From positions 6,607-70,606 of the forward strand of contig VXAZ01009368.1 of assembly GCA_013399875.1 (NCBI GenBank): DNA of 64,000 nt. Reading direction: 5' to 3'. The stretch is from Gymnorhina tibicen (lineage: Eukaryota; Chordata; Aves; Passeriformes; Artamidae). Both the position numbers and the translations under genes were made by a program. The notes beneath the pieces were generated by a model, which was not told where the DNA came from, made no database searches, and was given only the letters and a program-made list of their open reading frames with translations. This document shows positions 38,101-45,386 of the stretch, one piece after another (the stretch's first letter is position 1; every line of letters begins with the position of its first letter).

Positions 38101-41100
38101 TTCCATTTTTGTAGTGCTATGTCAATTAAATTTATTATGCAGATCTCAGTTTAGCCATAAAAGAGACTTCATGTACACTTTCAAAAGTGGGAGAATCAGA
38201 TTTTGTCAAAATGACAATAACTGTCATTCTACTACTCTGTTTCACACCTTCTTTTAATAGTTTACAAAGAAGACCCACATCTGAATTCAAGACTTAGAGT
38301 CACTCTTGCTTATTCAGTCAATAATCTGTGCTTTTTGTCTCTAAAATAGGAAAATATCAATCACCGGTTTTTTTCTTAGACTGAAATCTTGTGAAAACTA
38401 TGTCTGTACAATCTCTGGTTTCTCAGTATCAAGAAAAGCAAAATCTGCATAGACAAATACATTAAAACAAAAATATGCTTTGTACTAATGTCAGGCAAAA
38501 AGAAATCTGACCTTTCTTACGGAGATCAAAGTCTGTGGCTCACAATATTGGTCTCTGTCTTCAATTTTCTCAGTGTTGTGCAATACTGCAGTCTCCTTTG
38601 AATTAGTGCATTTTTCTGTTTTGAAAGAAAGCCATCAAAATAAGTTGTGTAATATTGTGCTTTCATGAAAGTTGATTGTAGCAATTTTAAGGTTTTTTCC
38701 TTTTTCTGCACTTAAAATGCCATGATGCAGAAAAATACTGAGAAAACACTGTAGTTTTGTAGCTGTAACAGCCATTATGGCATTCAAAATTGGAATTTCA
38801 AAGCTGCATTGTGGATAAATATTTTTTACTTTTTGTTTGAAATATGGATAGTACAGAGAGGCTTTCCAGTTTTTCAAAATACCATTATGCTGAGAACCTC
38901 AACTTGTAGTTTCAGTAAAGGACTGTACACAATACATTTTTCTGGGTCAGTTTGATAACGTAGCTCAAACTCAACATGCTCATCTGAAAATGCCCCTGAT
39001 GCACTTGGAATCTTTTTAGGATCTTACATTCTGCTTGTGAAGTGTTTAAATCTGAGACTTTCTGAGCCTGCCCTAATACCGAAGGCGCATCTGTAACGCA
39101 TGGGAGCGCAGCTCTCAGAGAGAATAAGGACGTATGGTGCATAAACCAGTGGCAGCAGCACTGCTGTCACTCATAGGAGGAGGGGGTTGTCCAAAAAGGC
39201 CATGAGGCCTTTCATCAATCTGTTTATCAGACTGCACTGGCTGGCATTTGTCTAGCAGAGGGATGCCTTGCAGGCCCTGTGCCAGGTGTTTTGCAGATAA
39301 GATCATGGAAGGTACACGTTTAATACAAAGGGGAAAGAATTTCTGCGTTTTTTCTGTCTGTACTTGTCTGTGAAGGCTGCGGAAGAATGGATGCCAAGGA
39401 AGTGTAAATATGAGATTTTTCTGTTTGTTTGCAGTCGTCCCCTAGATGGGATGTCATACAATATTCTGAACCTACAAAGCTAGAATCCACTCAGATATTT
39501 GTAATTGAAACCATATAATCTTGTAGGTCTTGTTTTCACCCCTATCTCAGAGAAGGGTGACACCAGACCTCTGCAACAGAATCTTTTCCCCTTACTCACT
39601 GTTTCCATGTTTTTTCTAGCCTAGCTGTTCTTAAATATTCATTTACAAAATGAAGTATGGGAGTAGGTAAGAAGTTTATCCAAGCCTTTTTCAATAATCC
39701 ATTGAAAAATACTTGGTAAAAGATAAATGTTAGTGGAAACGGTAGTTGTGTTCACACTCATTGAGTAAATGTGGTGTGAAACTGTTCCAGGTTTGTGATG
39801 AGACCTGAAATGGGCCTATTCAGAGTGTTTTATCACTTGTATTTCCTGCAGCTCTGCTGAACCACAGTTAGCTCTAAAGCACTGGAGAAAATTCCACTGA
39901 AAATATTTTCCTTGAATATTTTGAGACTTAAATAAATCCTATGACATGATATGAAATTATTATTACTTTCTGCAGGTGCATACCAAAGAAACAAGTTTGC
40001 TTGACCAGTTTTGAGAAGTTCGAATGTAGCCAGCATGAATGTGTGCCAAGGCAGTTAAATTGTGACCAGACACGGGATCCTGTTTGTGACACAGACAATG
40101 TGGAATACACTAACTTGTGTACTTTGTACCAAAAAGGAAAAAGTTTAGCATACCGAGGACCATGCCAGGTAGGAAGTGGTTCTAGCAATAAATGTCAAAT
40201 CTTCTTTGTTCCTTGGTGTTCAATTTCACAACTTATATTTTTCTTTTTTTCAATATTGTTTGTTTGTTTAGGTCTTTTTAAAGTATTCTGTTTGAGGTTT
40301 ATAGCTTATAAAATGTTCTAATAGAAAGTAGTCATTTAAAATTTTAATTTTAACTAGTATAAAAAATACTCTCACAGTCTTCAGAATTTTGTCAAGTGTT
40401 TCTCTGCTTTAGTTAACAATTGTCTCAAAACCAATCAAAAGCTCTACTTATGCTTTCTTGGGGGTCATACTCTTGATATTTATATCTTCCTATATATGCT
40501 ATTAAAGCTTGCACTAGGGTGTGTTTGCAGTAATTAGTGCAGTTCCTTGGTTACTTAAATGCTATTTCTTACCAATTTTAACTTCTCTAAATATAAAAGA
40601 ATGCCTGGTCATAGAAAGTCTTCGGCTTTTTGTGTGATTGTGCCCCAGGTTTACCAAGTTCATTGCTCAGGATCTAGTTACAGACTAGGCAGTCTGTAAT
40701 ACTTTTCTAGTTAGTCTGCATTGCATTAGTCTTCATGTTAATCCTTGAGAAGGATTCAGATTAGGTTTAGTTTTTCCATCCCACCGCTCTCTCCGGTGGT
40801 GTTAGACAAGCTATTTCTGTCACCTGGCAATAACACATACACAAGTACAAGTAAGATAGGTAAATAAGTAGTTTATAAAAATATACAATTATGTGTTAGA
40901 AATACATGTGCATGCACACTAAATTTTAAGCACACAAAACCACACTAAGATGAATTAATAAATTACTAATGAGTTGTTAACAAATTAGTTTTATTAATAG
41001 AATATTTTAAGGTATAGTGAAATTATAATGATTTTAATTGATTAATAAGTTGATTAAAATATGGTCATTTTATTAAGCGTTAGCACAGAACAAAAGGCGT

Positions 41101-44100
41101 TAGTTTCTAAAACGTGTTTTATTGTACATTTCTCAGACTCTGTCACCTTCTTGAAGTACCTACCCTTTTCATTTATGGTCCATTCATAAAGTGGCAGGTT
41201 ATTTCCTCTGGATTTCCTACCTTTCCAAATGTTTGACAGTATTAGTAGTGGATTCCCGAAAGCTTTGGTTTCCCTCATGCTGGAACTGCTGTGAAGTTCC
41301 CGCAGCGCGGCGGAGTTGCTGTTGTGAGCACTGTGTGTGTTTCAGCCGTTCTGCAGGTCGGCGGAGCCCGTGTGCGGGCACAACGGGGAGACCTACGGCA
41401 GCGTCTGCGCCGCCTACTCCGACCGCGTGGCCGTGGACTACCACGGGCCCTGCCAGGCCGTGGGCGTGCTCTCCGACTACGGCTTCCACTCCGAGTGCGC
41501 CTTCGTCAGGTGTCCCCAGCTCTCTGCCGCGGGCTGCAAACCCGTCGTTGCGCCAGGTGGGGAAGCTCGCCGCAGAGCGGGGAGAGTCTCTGGGTTCTGG
41601 GTATAAATAGGGCGATACTTGGAACAAAACCTAGGCTTTAAAATGTTACTGCAAGAGAAAGCATAAATAGTGACTCTGCTGAGGGCTAGAACAAGCCAGT
41701 ATCAGGACTCAGATGAGTAAACCTGAATTGGAAAGGCCTTGGCTTTAGGAGTCATGCTCCTTCGGTCTTTAGAGACTGGCAACTGGGATGGGTTTGGGAG
41801 AAACAAATGAGGTCTGCGGTGTCCAGGGCAGGATGCCTCTAGGAATCCGGTGAGTAATTTTTTGGAAGCGGCAGCTCAGATACCACAGCGGAATGCTGAG
41901 CTGTCACCAACGCAGAGTTCCCAGAAGGGCAAAGACGGTATCTAATTAGAAGACAGAGTAAAATAGCAGCTGTATTCACAGTACTGTGGAAGACAGCAGG
42001 AGTAGTTTTGCAGTGTGCTGGTTTGAACCAGGTTTTTTTGTTTTCACAAGTGCTTCCTTTATGAAACGATAACTAATCACAGGTAATACACAGAGCAGGG
42101 AAAGCTCTGTTCTTAAAAAGAAAGTTTTATTCATTTTTCTCGTTTCTCACCCCCTTTGAAAAAGGGTCTTCATGCTTTGTAATAACATTTAGTACCGTAA
42201 AAGTCACTCTGTGAATGTGAATTACATGTAAGTTGGAGAGTGAATTTTATACACAGGCATGGATAGAAAGTTGAAATATTATCCCTTTGGTTTCTGTCAT
42301 GGTGAGGAAGAACAGTAGGAGAAATATGACATCTGTCAGACAAGCACTTTTTCTCCCATGTTACTTAAAGATTCTAAGCTCCAACATGGTGTAACTGCAG
42401 AAGTTAATGCTTGTAATGTGCGTAAATGCTTCTGTCATGTTCTGGCTATATCAGCTCTTGAAATCCATCATTTCTGTAGTTGATATGCCTGCATCCATAC
42501 AAAATCTTGGCTTGTGCTACACACAGTGCCTCCAGTTTTTAGCTTACACTAATGAAGTATGTTAAAACAAATGAAAATTCATCTTGTTGATTCATGCTAA
42601 TAGCAGTAAATGTGTGTTGACAGGTGACTGATTTTGCATTATAAATGTTTTCAATATTAAAAAAATATTAGAAATGTGCAATTCTGCTGTCAAATTGAAA
42701 CATTTACTTTGCTTTGGTAGTTTTGCTATTTTCATTCTCAGTTAATATTCAAATTTTGACTCCTGCTTAATTAAAAGTGAAAAGACTACTTGTTTTTATT
42801 ACTGAGATTTCTTTAATTCATATAGGAGCCTGCTGTCCACTATGTGCTGGAATGCTGAGAATCTTATATGACAAAGACAAGCTGGATAATTTTGCAAGGG
42901 TAAACATTTTAATCATGGCTAATGTTAAATGGTATATGAAAATTCAAGTTACTGTGCACTTTCTCCTGAAAGGTTAACATGTTATAAAAGCCATTATTTT
43001 TTAGTAGTTACTTGTGATTGTTGGGGGTTTTTTTTCTTTATACTGCTTATACTTTCCTTTATTTCTTTATCCGAGACATAAATTGAATTACAATGCAAAG
43101 CAAAACAGAGTAGGCACAAACAAGCAGACTCAGGTTTGCAGTTTATAATGACTTGTAATAGTGCAGACAAATTATATGGGAACAGCATCTATGGTTCCAC
43201 TGCTTTCCTCTCAGGTTTTGTTTGTAGATGCTGTGTGTGTGTGTGTGTGTGCGCGCTGACTGGCTTTGCTGAGTAACAGGGTCTGTTAGGTCCTGATGCA
43301 TCCTGGAGTGTTGTCCAATTGTCATCTCTAATGGTGCCAGGGACACAGTGGCTACTGCAGCTTCTCAGTTCATACATTACAACATGTGACTGTGAATAAG
43401 AATTTTTCGTTTCTGTTAGAAGAAGGCTTTCTAGTTAAAGAATGTATTGGTCTTATTGAAGTAGTTGGTGATTACTCTCCTCTCACCTACTAAGCACCCT
43501 AATACCTGGATTGTAGTGTCTTCCCCTTTTAGTTCAGACAGCTGGTTCATGTGAGGAAAAACTACTTCAAATACTAGAATTCAATAAATCTAGGGCTGCT
43601 CTGCCTCTTGTTTCCCAGTGTGGGAGCACAAACCACTGTAACAGATAACCATTTACATTATTTTGAGGTACGTGATACATAGACACATGAACCATGAAGG
43701 TGGAGAACAACACATATCAAAACCATGGTTAATATAAGAAGTAAAATATTTTTTCCCTCTTTCTTTCATCTTTTTTTTTTTTTTTACATTTATGGAAGGG
43801 TTGGTTTTCAGTTTTTTTTAGAATCAGTGAATCATTTTTTAGAATGATGTTTTGGAAGCATTGAATCCTTTAGGATCTTTTGCTAGCGTTTAGAGTAGAG
43901 TTTAGAACTGAATAGCTTAATGGCTGAAACACATTTTGTGGCATGACATCATGTCATGAGGAGGAGAATCTCCCACACTGTCACATCATCTGCAGAGTTC
44001 TTTATTTTCTTCCAGGTAACAAATAAAAAGCCGATAACAGTACTGGACATACTTGAAAAAATCCGCCTGCACGTGTCAGTGCCACAGTGTGATGTGTTTG

Positions 44101-45386
44101 GATACTTAAGCATAGAATCCGAAATTGTGATTCTCATCATTCCTGTGGATCAGAACCCCAAACCATTGCAGGTAGATGACGTTATTATTTTAGTTAACCA
44201 GCATGGATTTGCTTCACTTTTGTACATGTACAGTGGTGCTTGTTTCTCAGGCAGATATATTGTGTTTTGATTGCCCTGTTATGTCCAACTCAGCTCCAAC
44301 TTCTGTCTCCTTCTCTAGCAGAAATAGCCCAAAATGTGACCAGGACTTAGGAAGGGAAGCCTTGCCAGCCTGGTCAGCCAGCCTGGTCAGCCAGCCTGGT
44401 CAGCTCTCACTCCATCTGCAGCAGGTGCTGTCAGATTCCTGGGGGGAGGAGGACTCTGAAATCAGAGAGGCCATCCCTGCGTACCTCATTGGTGGCACCA
44501 TTGCTGAGCTAGACACTCCTCAACTTTCAAAGCTTTGGACCTCCAGATATTAAGCTTGTCAAGTTTAAACTTCACCAAAGGCAGCTTCCAATGCTTTTAA
44601 AGAGACTTATTACTGAATGCCTTTCTGGGGTGCAGTAGAAAGTAAAGTGGAAAAAATGAATTTTCTAACAGAAATTCATTATTATCATCATGTCAGTGGG
44701 GGAATGGAAACCTGGGGTTTCTCAAGTTCTAGTACTTCCATTCTTTTCTTCCTTTCCCATAAACAAAATCAGTTTTCTCTGATTTGGAAGAAAAAGCCCA
44801 GTAAGGAGAAAATCTTGATTTTTGCACTGTTGCAGACTTCAGGGAAGTAAGTTGGTCAATCAGGAAGGAAGTCCTCAGTTTTAGAGGCACTTTTTTTTTT
44901 TAGTGATAATTCACTGTGGGCTTTTTGGCATGAACATTCAAAACACATCACTCCATGATAACTTGTATATAGCTTTCTTCCTTTTCCTTTTCTACTACTC
45001 AGGGCTTCCACAAGAGTTTTCATAGTACCAAAGTCTATGATGAGACCTCTGATCTGTTTTCCAAGTGCTCCCCAAAATTATGTAAATCTTACATGCCGAT
45101 GGGAATATTTTTGCATTGGCATTTTACATGATAAGAAGAGAAATAATAACTTTTTTTTCCCCTCTAGATTGAAGCCTGCAATAAAGAAGCAGAAAAGATA
45201 GAGTCCCTGATCAATTCAGACAGCCCAACGTTAGCATCACACGTGCCACTGTCAGCTCTAATTGCATCTCAAGTACAAGTTTCATTTAGCATTTCTTCTG
45301 CTTCTGCTCCAGTGGTGCCTGCTCTGCACTCCCTGTTCATAAGCCTTCCATTCACCTTGGCATCAGCATTGATATATTACATATAA
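2119..45386 (+). CDS. RECK: RECK, GPI-anchored Kazal-motif metalloprotease inhibitor and Wnt7 co-receptor (all exons but the first)
   Basis: RECK is a glycoprotein tethered to the outer face of the plasma membrane by GPI. In mammals it inhibits MMP2, MMP9, MMP14 and ADAM10, and partners GPR124 as the Wnt7a/7b co-receptor. Twenty coding exons are spliced here: 2119-2177, 5996-6070, 7632-7668, 13428-13513, 16756-16803, 26299-26332, 27191-27388, 27762-28029, 29495-29674, 30614-30826, 31568-31704, 32174-32314, 34182-34370, 37107-37229, 37717-37888, 39976-40168, 41346-41556, 42826-42899, 44016-44171 and 45168-45386. Together they give 2813 nt and 936 residues with consistent phases and GT-AG junctions throughout. 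The order is five CC-type cysteine-knot repeats (residues about 3-270), a cysteine-rich Frizzled-like region (about 320-445), EGF/VWC-like segments (about 450-595), three Kazal modules (about 599-752) and a C-terminal hydrophobic GPI signal. Length matches human RECK (971) minus about 35 residues of exon 1. No breaks were seen. Confidence 0.97.
4470..5141 (+). mobile_element. Degraded CR1 LINE, RT remnant plus 3' end
   Basis: Stretches matching the CR1 reverse-transcriptase region are visible, such as 'gatgtcaagggcaacaag', 'tttaacatctttgctaacga' (the coding for FNIF.ND) and 'ggtcatccagagggacctgg'. The copy ends in 'gatcttctgagatccc', 'ttccaacctgaa' and 'attctatga', the CR1 3' terminus. Internal parts are deleted. 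It lies sense in RECK intron 2. The 5' limit is approximate. Confidence 0.8.
5996..6070 (+). CDS. RECK: RECK exon 3
   Basis: Acceptor 'taacag', donor 'gtaagg', phase 0 at both ends, 25 codons (residues 20-44). It encodes [14 protein letters not shown] followed by [11 protein letters not shown], very close to mammalian RECK. I saw nothing recognisable in the 1561-nt intron that follows. Confidence 0.97.
7632..7668 (+). CDS. RECK: RECK exon 4 (37-nt small exon)
   Basis: Acceptor 'cttttcag', donor 'gtaaga', entering in phase 0 and leaving in phase 1. It encodes [12 protein letters not shown] and the first base of a Gly. The NSS is a likely N-glycosylation sequon. The first residue is Arg where the mammalian protein has Val. 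The following 5759-nt intron contains a CR1 copy (about 8430-10345) and an ERVL solo LTR (12427-12970). Confidence 0.95.
8430..10345 (+). mobile_element. CR1 LINE copy with endonuclease and RT remnants, lacking its 3' end
   Basis: Positions 8500-8900 resemble the 5' (endonuclease) part of CR1 ORF2, for instance 'ggaaggacaggccagg', 'gggagttgccctttatgt' and 'catggagctctgcctgg'. Positions 8935-9005 match the CR1 linker ('gggtccaagagagctg', 'tcaaggatcacctt'), and 9180-10110 the RT region (FFASVF, then FNIF.ND). Positions 10195-10340 match the post-RT part ('gagaccacattgggcatact'). Several internal deletions and frame breaks are present; a 160-codon open frame at 8656-9138 is a relic, not a host gene. 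No CR1 3' terminal octamers follow. Limits are approximate. Confidence 0.8.
12422..12426. repeat. Target-site duplication (left), GGAAG
   Basis: GGAAG directly precedes the TG that starts the LTR at 12427 and is repeated exactly after its terminal CA at 12971-12975, the 5-bp duplication expected of an ERV-type integration. Confidence 0.8.
12427..12970 (-). mobile_element. Solo LTR of an avian ERVL-type endogenous retrovirus, antisense to RECK
   Basis: The 544-bp element starts TG and ends CA with short inverted termini (TGT...ACA), and is flanked by GGAAG duplications. Its sequence reads like the common avian ERVL LTRs: 'catgaattaaccccag', 'gggataaagacagtttat', 'ggtcagctgtcctggcagtg', 'aaaacatccctgtgttatca' and 'gtccaaaacatatcccca'. 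The TATA-like CATAAAAGC (near 12709-12717) and the family's usual sense orientation lie on the - strand. No gag, pol or env remnant adjoins it, so it is a solo LTR left by recombination. Confidence 0.88.
12971..12975. repeat. Target-site duplication (right), GGAAG
   Basis: Exact copy of the GGAAG at 12422-12426, immediately after the LTR's terminal CA. Confidence 0.8.
13428..13513 (+). CDS. RECK: RECK exon 5: second CC repeat
   Basis: Acceptor 'ccaaag', donor 'gtaagg', enters in phase 1 and ends in phase 0. It encodes [13 protein letters not shown] then [16 protein letters not shown] (residues 57-85), the second CC...C...C repeat. The 3242-nt intron that follows carries a long CR1 copy (about 14605-16157). 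Confidence 0.97.
14605..16157 (+). mobile_element. CR1 LINE, 5'-truncated, with extensive RT remnant and 3' end
   Basis: Two long open segments carry CR1 ORF2 sequence. The first (14659-15141) includes [32 protein letters not shown] and [13 protein letters not shown]. The second (15287-15769) includes [40 protein letters not shown] and the RT active-site box FADDTKLG. They lie in different frames, so the ORF is frameshifted. After an internal deletion near 15740 the 3' part follows ('gcctggagagaaggagact', 'ctgcccagggaggtgg'), ending 'ttccaacctggtgattctgt'. One unresolved base is at 15720. This is the best-preserved LINE in the window, and it is non-functional. Confidence 0.93.
16756..16803 (+). 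CDS. RECK: RECK exon 6
   Basis: Acceptor 'tctttcag', donor 'gtatgt', phase 0 at both ends, 16 codons: [16 protein letters not shown] (residues 86-101). It opens the largest intron of the window (9495 nt), which holds the hammerhead ribozyme, a candidate cassette exon, a 260-base assembly gap and a CR1 3' fragment. Confidence 0.97.
17839..17880 (+). other. Candidate unannotated 42-nt in-frame cassette exon in RECK intron 6
   Basis: A strong pyrimidine tract and 'gctgtag' precede 17839, and 'gtaagag' follows 17880. The 42 nt between are 14 codons, open in the phase 0 frame of the surrounding intron, and would insert [14 protein letters not shown] between residues 101 and 102 of RECK. Mammalian RECK has no such insert that I know of. 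It may be a chance pair of splice-like sites. Confidence 0.3.
21177..21196. repeat. Short perfect AT palindrome
   Basis: AAGAAATTT and AAATTTCTT face each other across two T residues, giving a 9-bp perfect stem about 170 nt upstream of the ribozyme. No function is evident. Confidence 0.4.
21306..21329 (+). repeat. Left copy of an imperfect direct repeat bracketing the ribozyme
   Basis: The block starting TCTTCCTTCGGCGAAATG at 21307 aligns with TCTTCCTTCGGGGGAGG at 21438, each followed by TTCTG. The two are 131 nt apart and flank the hammerhead. They may be remnants of a retroelement unit or chance similarity. Confidence 0.45.
21363..21436 (+). ncRNA. Type I hammerhead self-cleaving ribozyme (HH9-like) in RECK intron 6
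   Basis: All invariant parts are present. Stem I is CTGCAG (21377-21382) paired with CTGCAG (21419-21424). It extends past an internal loop (GTTAC opposite TACT) by AGCC (21368-21371) with GGCT (21429-21432), and by TTTT with AAAA. The core CTGATGA is at 21383-21389. Stem II is GCTC/GAGC (21390-21393, 21400-21403) with a CAAAAA loop. GAA (21404-21406) follows, then stem III ACC/GGT (21407-21409, 21415-21417) with loop AGTTA. The cleavage-site C is 21418, so the cut falls between 21418 and 21419. The short stem III and the open stem I ends make it type I, and the stem I internal loop and stem II loop can make the usual tertiary contact. Amniotes carry a highly conserved hammerhead called HH9 in an intron of RECK; this is its evident counterpart. 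It would cleave the sense pre-mRNA. Confidence 0.94.
21437..21462 (+). repeat. Right copy of the direct repeat, UUCG hairpin and a stray CTGATGA
   Basis: Directly 3' of the ribozyme, CTTCC and GGGAG can pair across TTCGG to form a small hairpin, and the block repeats the 21307 sequence. It ends with a second CTGATGA (21456-21462) that is not followed by a stem II or GAAA, so it is not a second ribozyme as it stands. Confidence 0.45.
22760..23019. other. Assembly gap (260 N) in RECK intron 6
   Basis: A run of 260 unresolved bases. The flanks are slightly GC-richer than the intron but show no recognisable repeat end. Reading frames spanning the gap are artefacts of the N run. Confidence 0.99.
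23020..25190 (+). other. Intronic stretch without recognisable features
   Basis: AT-rich RECK intron 6 sequence between the gap and the next CR1 fragment. A more GC-rich patch at 23560-23820 has a 97-codon antisense frame, but I see no family motif in it and no splice context. Confidence 0.5.
25196..25738 (+). mobile_element. CR1 LINE 3'-end fragment
   Basis: Continuous CR1 3' sequence: 'gattctgcccctctgctct', 'gaccccacctggagtgct', 'gaggagagccacaaag', 'gacaggctgagagagctggg', 'ggtgtgg'-type spacer, 'caggttgcccagagaagc', 'cccatccctggaagtgttca', 'gacctagtggaagttg', and 'ccctccaacccaaagcattc' at the terminus. Sense in RECK intron 6. Confidence 0.92.
26299..26332 (+). CDS. RECK: RECK exon 7 (34-nt small exon)
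   Basis: Acceptor 'gatttcag', donor 'gtaagt', phase 0 to phase 1. It encodes [11 protein letters not shown] plus the first base of Met (residues 102-113). This is the first coding exon 3' of the intronic ribozyme. A two-hairpin structure lies about 100 nt downstream in the 858-nt intron, which is otherwise unremarkable. Confidence 0.96.
26429..26475 (+). other. Tandem hairpins downstream of the 34-nt RECK exon 7
   Basis: GGATTTCA (26429-26436) pairs with TGAAATCC (26441-26448). Sharing its last two bases, CCTTATATGGAT (26447-26458) pairs with ATCCGTATAAGG (26464-26475) across the loop TTCAG, a 12-bp stem with a single T-G wobble. The two are alternative or overlapping folds. It sits about 100 nt after a small exon, where structure can affect splice-site choice; no function is shown. 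Confidence 0.45.
27191..27388 (+). CDS. RECK: RECK exon 8: third CC repeat
   Basis: Acceptor 'ctccccag', donor 'gtaagt', entering and leaving in phase 1. Residues 113-178 begin [19 protein letters not shown], the third CC repeat, and continue through a stretch almost identical to human RECK, including the N-Y-T sequon. A 373-nt intron follows with nothing recognisable. Confidence 0.98.
27762..28029 (+). CDS. RECK: RECK exon 9: fourth CC repeat and start of the fifth
   Basis: Acceptor 'ttaacag', donor 'gtcagt', phase 1 to phase 2. It encodes [19 protein letters not shown] (fourth CC repeat; the mammalian fourth repeat is the one tied to Wnt7 recognition), then the linker with [19 protein letters not shown], and the start of the fifth repeat ([12 protein letters not shown]). 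Residues 179-267. The intron of 1465 nt holds nothing I recognise. Confidence 0.98.
29495..29674 (+). CDS. RECK: RECK exon 10: fifth CC repeat, linker to cysteine-rich domain
   Basis: Acceptor 'tttcag' after a long T-rich tract, donor 'gtagga', phase 2 to phase 2. It completes Arg 268 and encodes [18 protein letters not shown] and onward to [13 protein letters not shown], including an N-L-T sequon. The intron of 939 nt contains nothing recognisable. Confidence 0.98.
30614..30826 (+). CDS. RECK: RECK exon 11: cysteine-rich (Frizzled-like) region
   Basis: Acceptor 'ttttaag', donor 'gtaagt', phase 2 to phase 2, 70 full codons (residues 328-398) starting [19 protein letters not shown] and ending [10 protein letters not shown]. 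The sequence is near-identical to mammalian RECK. The 741-nt intron holds nothing recognisable. Confidence 0.98.
31568..31704 (+). CDS. RECK: RECK exon 12
   Basis: Acceptor 'ctgtag', donor 'gtaagt', phase 2 to phase 1, 45 full codons (residues 400-444), starting [18 protein letters not shown] and ending CIPLDTYL. The junction codon with the next exon is AGC (Ser) where human RECK has Arg. A 469-nt intron follows with nothing recognisable. Confidence 0.97.
32174..32314 (+). CDS. RECK: RECK exon 13: EGF-like segment
   Basis: Acceptor 'tttcag', donor 'gtaagg', phase 1 to phase 1. It encodes [20 protein letters not shown] and then a Cys-spaced segment ending CLPYLCVP (residues 446-491). The 1867-nt intron that follows contains a degraded LTR (about 32398-32690); the rest (32700-34180) shows nothing recognisable. 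Confidence 0.97.
32398..32690 (-). mobile_element. Degraded ERVL-type LTR fragment in RECK intron 13
   Basis: The stretch starts TG ('tgccatggttgaaccc') and shares layout with the LTR at 12427: GC-rich 'ctccggcctggggagg', an A-rich central block, 'aagagatgcacagctccc' and 'gacccagtgcccagcccttc', which parallel 'aagtgatgcaatag' and 'ccagccagtccccagg' of the intact LTR. No clear right terminus or target-site duplication was found. Orientation is by analogy; the limits are approximate. Confidence 0.5.
34182..34370 (+). CDS. RECK: RECK exon 14
   Basis: Acceptor 'tatgcag', donor 'gtaagt', phase 1 to phase 1, 62 full codons (residues 493-554), starting [18 protein letters not shown] and ending CIVGGQRK, with regularly spaced cysteines. 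The 2736-nt intron that follows has an AATAAA/A16 tract (36925-36963) and otherwise nothing recognisable. Confidence 0.97.
36925..36963 (+). repeat. AATAAA followed by A16: possible retrocopy tail
   Basis: AATAAA at 36925-36930 is followed 17 nt later by 16 consecutive A residues (36948-36963), the arrangement of a polyadenylated mRNA 3' end copied back into DNA. Upstream sequence is AT-rich with no open frame that I recognise. Confidence 0.35.
37107..37229 (+). CDS. RECK: RECK exon 15
   Basis: Acceptor 'tttaag', donor 'gtaact', phase 1 to phase 1, 40 full codons (residues 556-595), [18 protein letters not shown] then [19 protein letters not shown]. The VWC-like cysteine pattern leads into the first Kazal module. 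A 487-nt intron follows. Confidence 0.97.
37717..37888 (+). CDS. RECK: RECK exon 16: first Kazal module
   Basis: Acceptor 'cttgcag', donor 'gtaaaa', phase 1 to phase 2. It encodes [24 protein letters not shown] (residues 597-620), the classic Kazal PVCG...TY...C pattern closing at Cys637, then [13 protein letters not shown]. In mammalian RECK this module is linked to protease inhibition. An (AT)n microsatellite begins 12 nt after the exon. The intron (2087 nt) otherwise shows nothing recognisable. Confidence 0.98.
37900..37923. repeat. (AT)n microsatellite next to a RECK splice donor
   Basis: About twelve AT units, beginning 12 nt after the end of exon 16 (37888). Confidence 0.95.
39976..40168 (+). 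CDS. RECK: RECK exon 17: second, divergent Kazal module
   Basis: Acceptor 'tgcag', donor 'gtagga', phase 2 to phase 0, 64 full codons (residues 654-717). The segment [15 protein letters not shown] with GPC near the end is a degenerate Kazal module lacking the usual G.TY. Codon third positions are mixed, in contrast with the next exon. The 1177-nt intron contains nothing recognisable beyond AT-rich sequence. Confidence 0.97.
41346..41556 (+). CDS. RECK: RECK exon 18: third Kazal module, extremely GC-rich
   Basis: Acceptor 'tttcag', donor 'gtgggg', phase 0 to phase 1, 70 full codons (residues 718-787). It encodes [20 protein letters not shown] with [17 protein letters not shown], a canonical Kazal module. 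The first 55 codons all end in G or C, and only 5 of 70 end in A/T, while flanking introns and neighbouring exons are AT-rich. The GC enrichment extends about 50 bases into each intron. The following intron (1269 nt) has a weakly LTR-like stretch near 42018-42160 that I could not confirm. Confidence 0.96.
42826..42899 (+). CDS. RECK: RECK exon 19
   Basis: Acceptor 'atatag', donor 'gtaaac', phase 1 to phase 0. It encodes G then [18 protein letters not shown] and LDNFAR (residues 788-812). The 1116-nt intron contains a TG/CG alternating repeat at 43232-43256 and nothing else recognisable. Confidence 0.96.
43232..43256. repeat. (TG)n with CG tail
   Basis: Alternating TG (43232-43251) passing into GCGC, a purine-pyrimidine alternation able to adopt Z-DNA. 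It lies in RECK intron 19. Confidence 0.9.
44016..44171 (+). CDS. RECK: RECK exon 20
   Basis: Acceptor 'ttccag', donor 'gtagat', phase 0 at both ends, 52 codons (residues 813-864): [18 protein letters not shown], then the conserved [20 protein letters not shown] segment. The 996-nt intron carries a triplicated 13-bp repeat (44365-44403). Confidence 0.97.
44365..44403. repeat. Three perfect tandem copies of a 13-bp unit
   Basis: CCAGCCTGGTCAG is repeated exactly at 44365, 44378 and 44391 in RECK intron 20. It is a minisatellite seed; an open frame of 116 codons spans it but lacks any recognisable motif. Confidence 0.9.
45168..45386 (+). CDS. RECK: RECK exon 21: C-terminus with GPI-attachment signal and stop
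   Basis: Acceptor 'cctctag', phase 0, 72 codons and TAA at 45384-45386. It begins [18 protein letters not shown], conserved with mammals. It then becomes Ser/Ala/Pro-rich (a plausible omega site region) and ends in the hydrophobic tail [20 protein letters not shown], as expected of a GPI-anchor signal removed on transfer to the lipid. Confidence 0.97.
   Translation: MEACNKEAEKIESLINSDSPTLASHVPLSALIASQVQVSFSISSASAPVVPALHSLFISLPFTLASALIYYI

Noticed and set aside
41191..41641. Several long open frames on both strands around RECK exon 18
   Set aside because: They are shadows of the GC-rich exon; only the frame joined to exons 17 and 19 by splice phase matches RECK.
42018..42160. LTR-like start ('gtgctggtttgaaccagg') in RECK intron 18
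   Set aside because: Only a short resemblance to avian LTR termini, without a matching body, end or target-site duplication.
44203..44553. 116-codon open frame in RECK intron 20
   Set aside because: Spans a 13-bp tandem repeat, has no family motif and no supporting splice or poly(A) context of its own.
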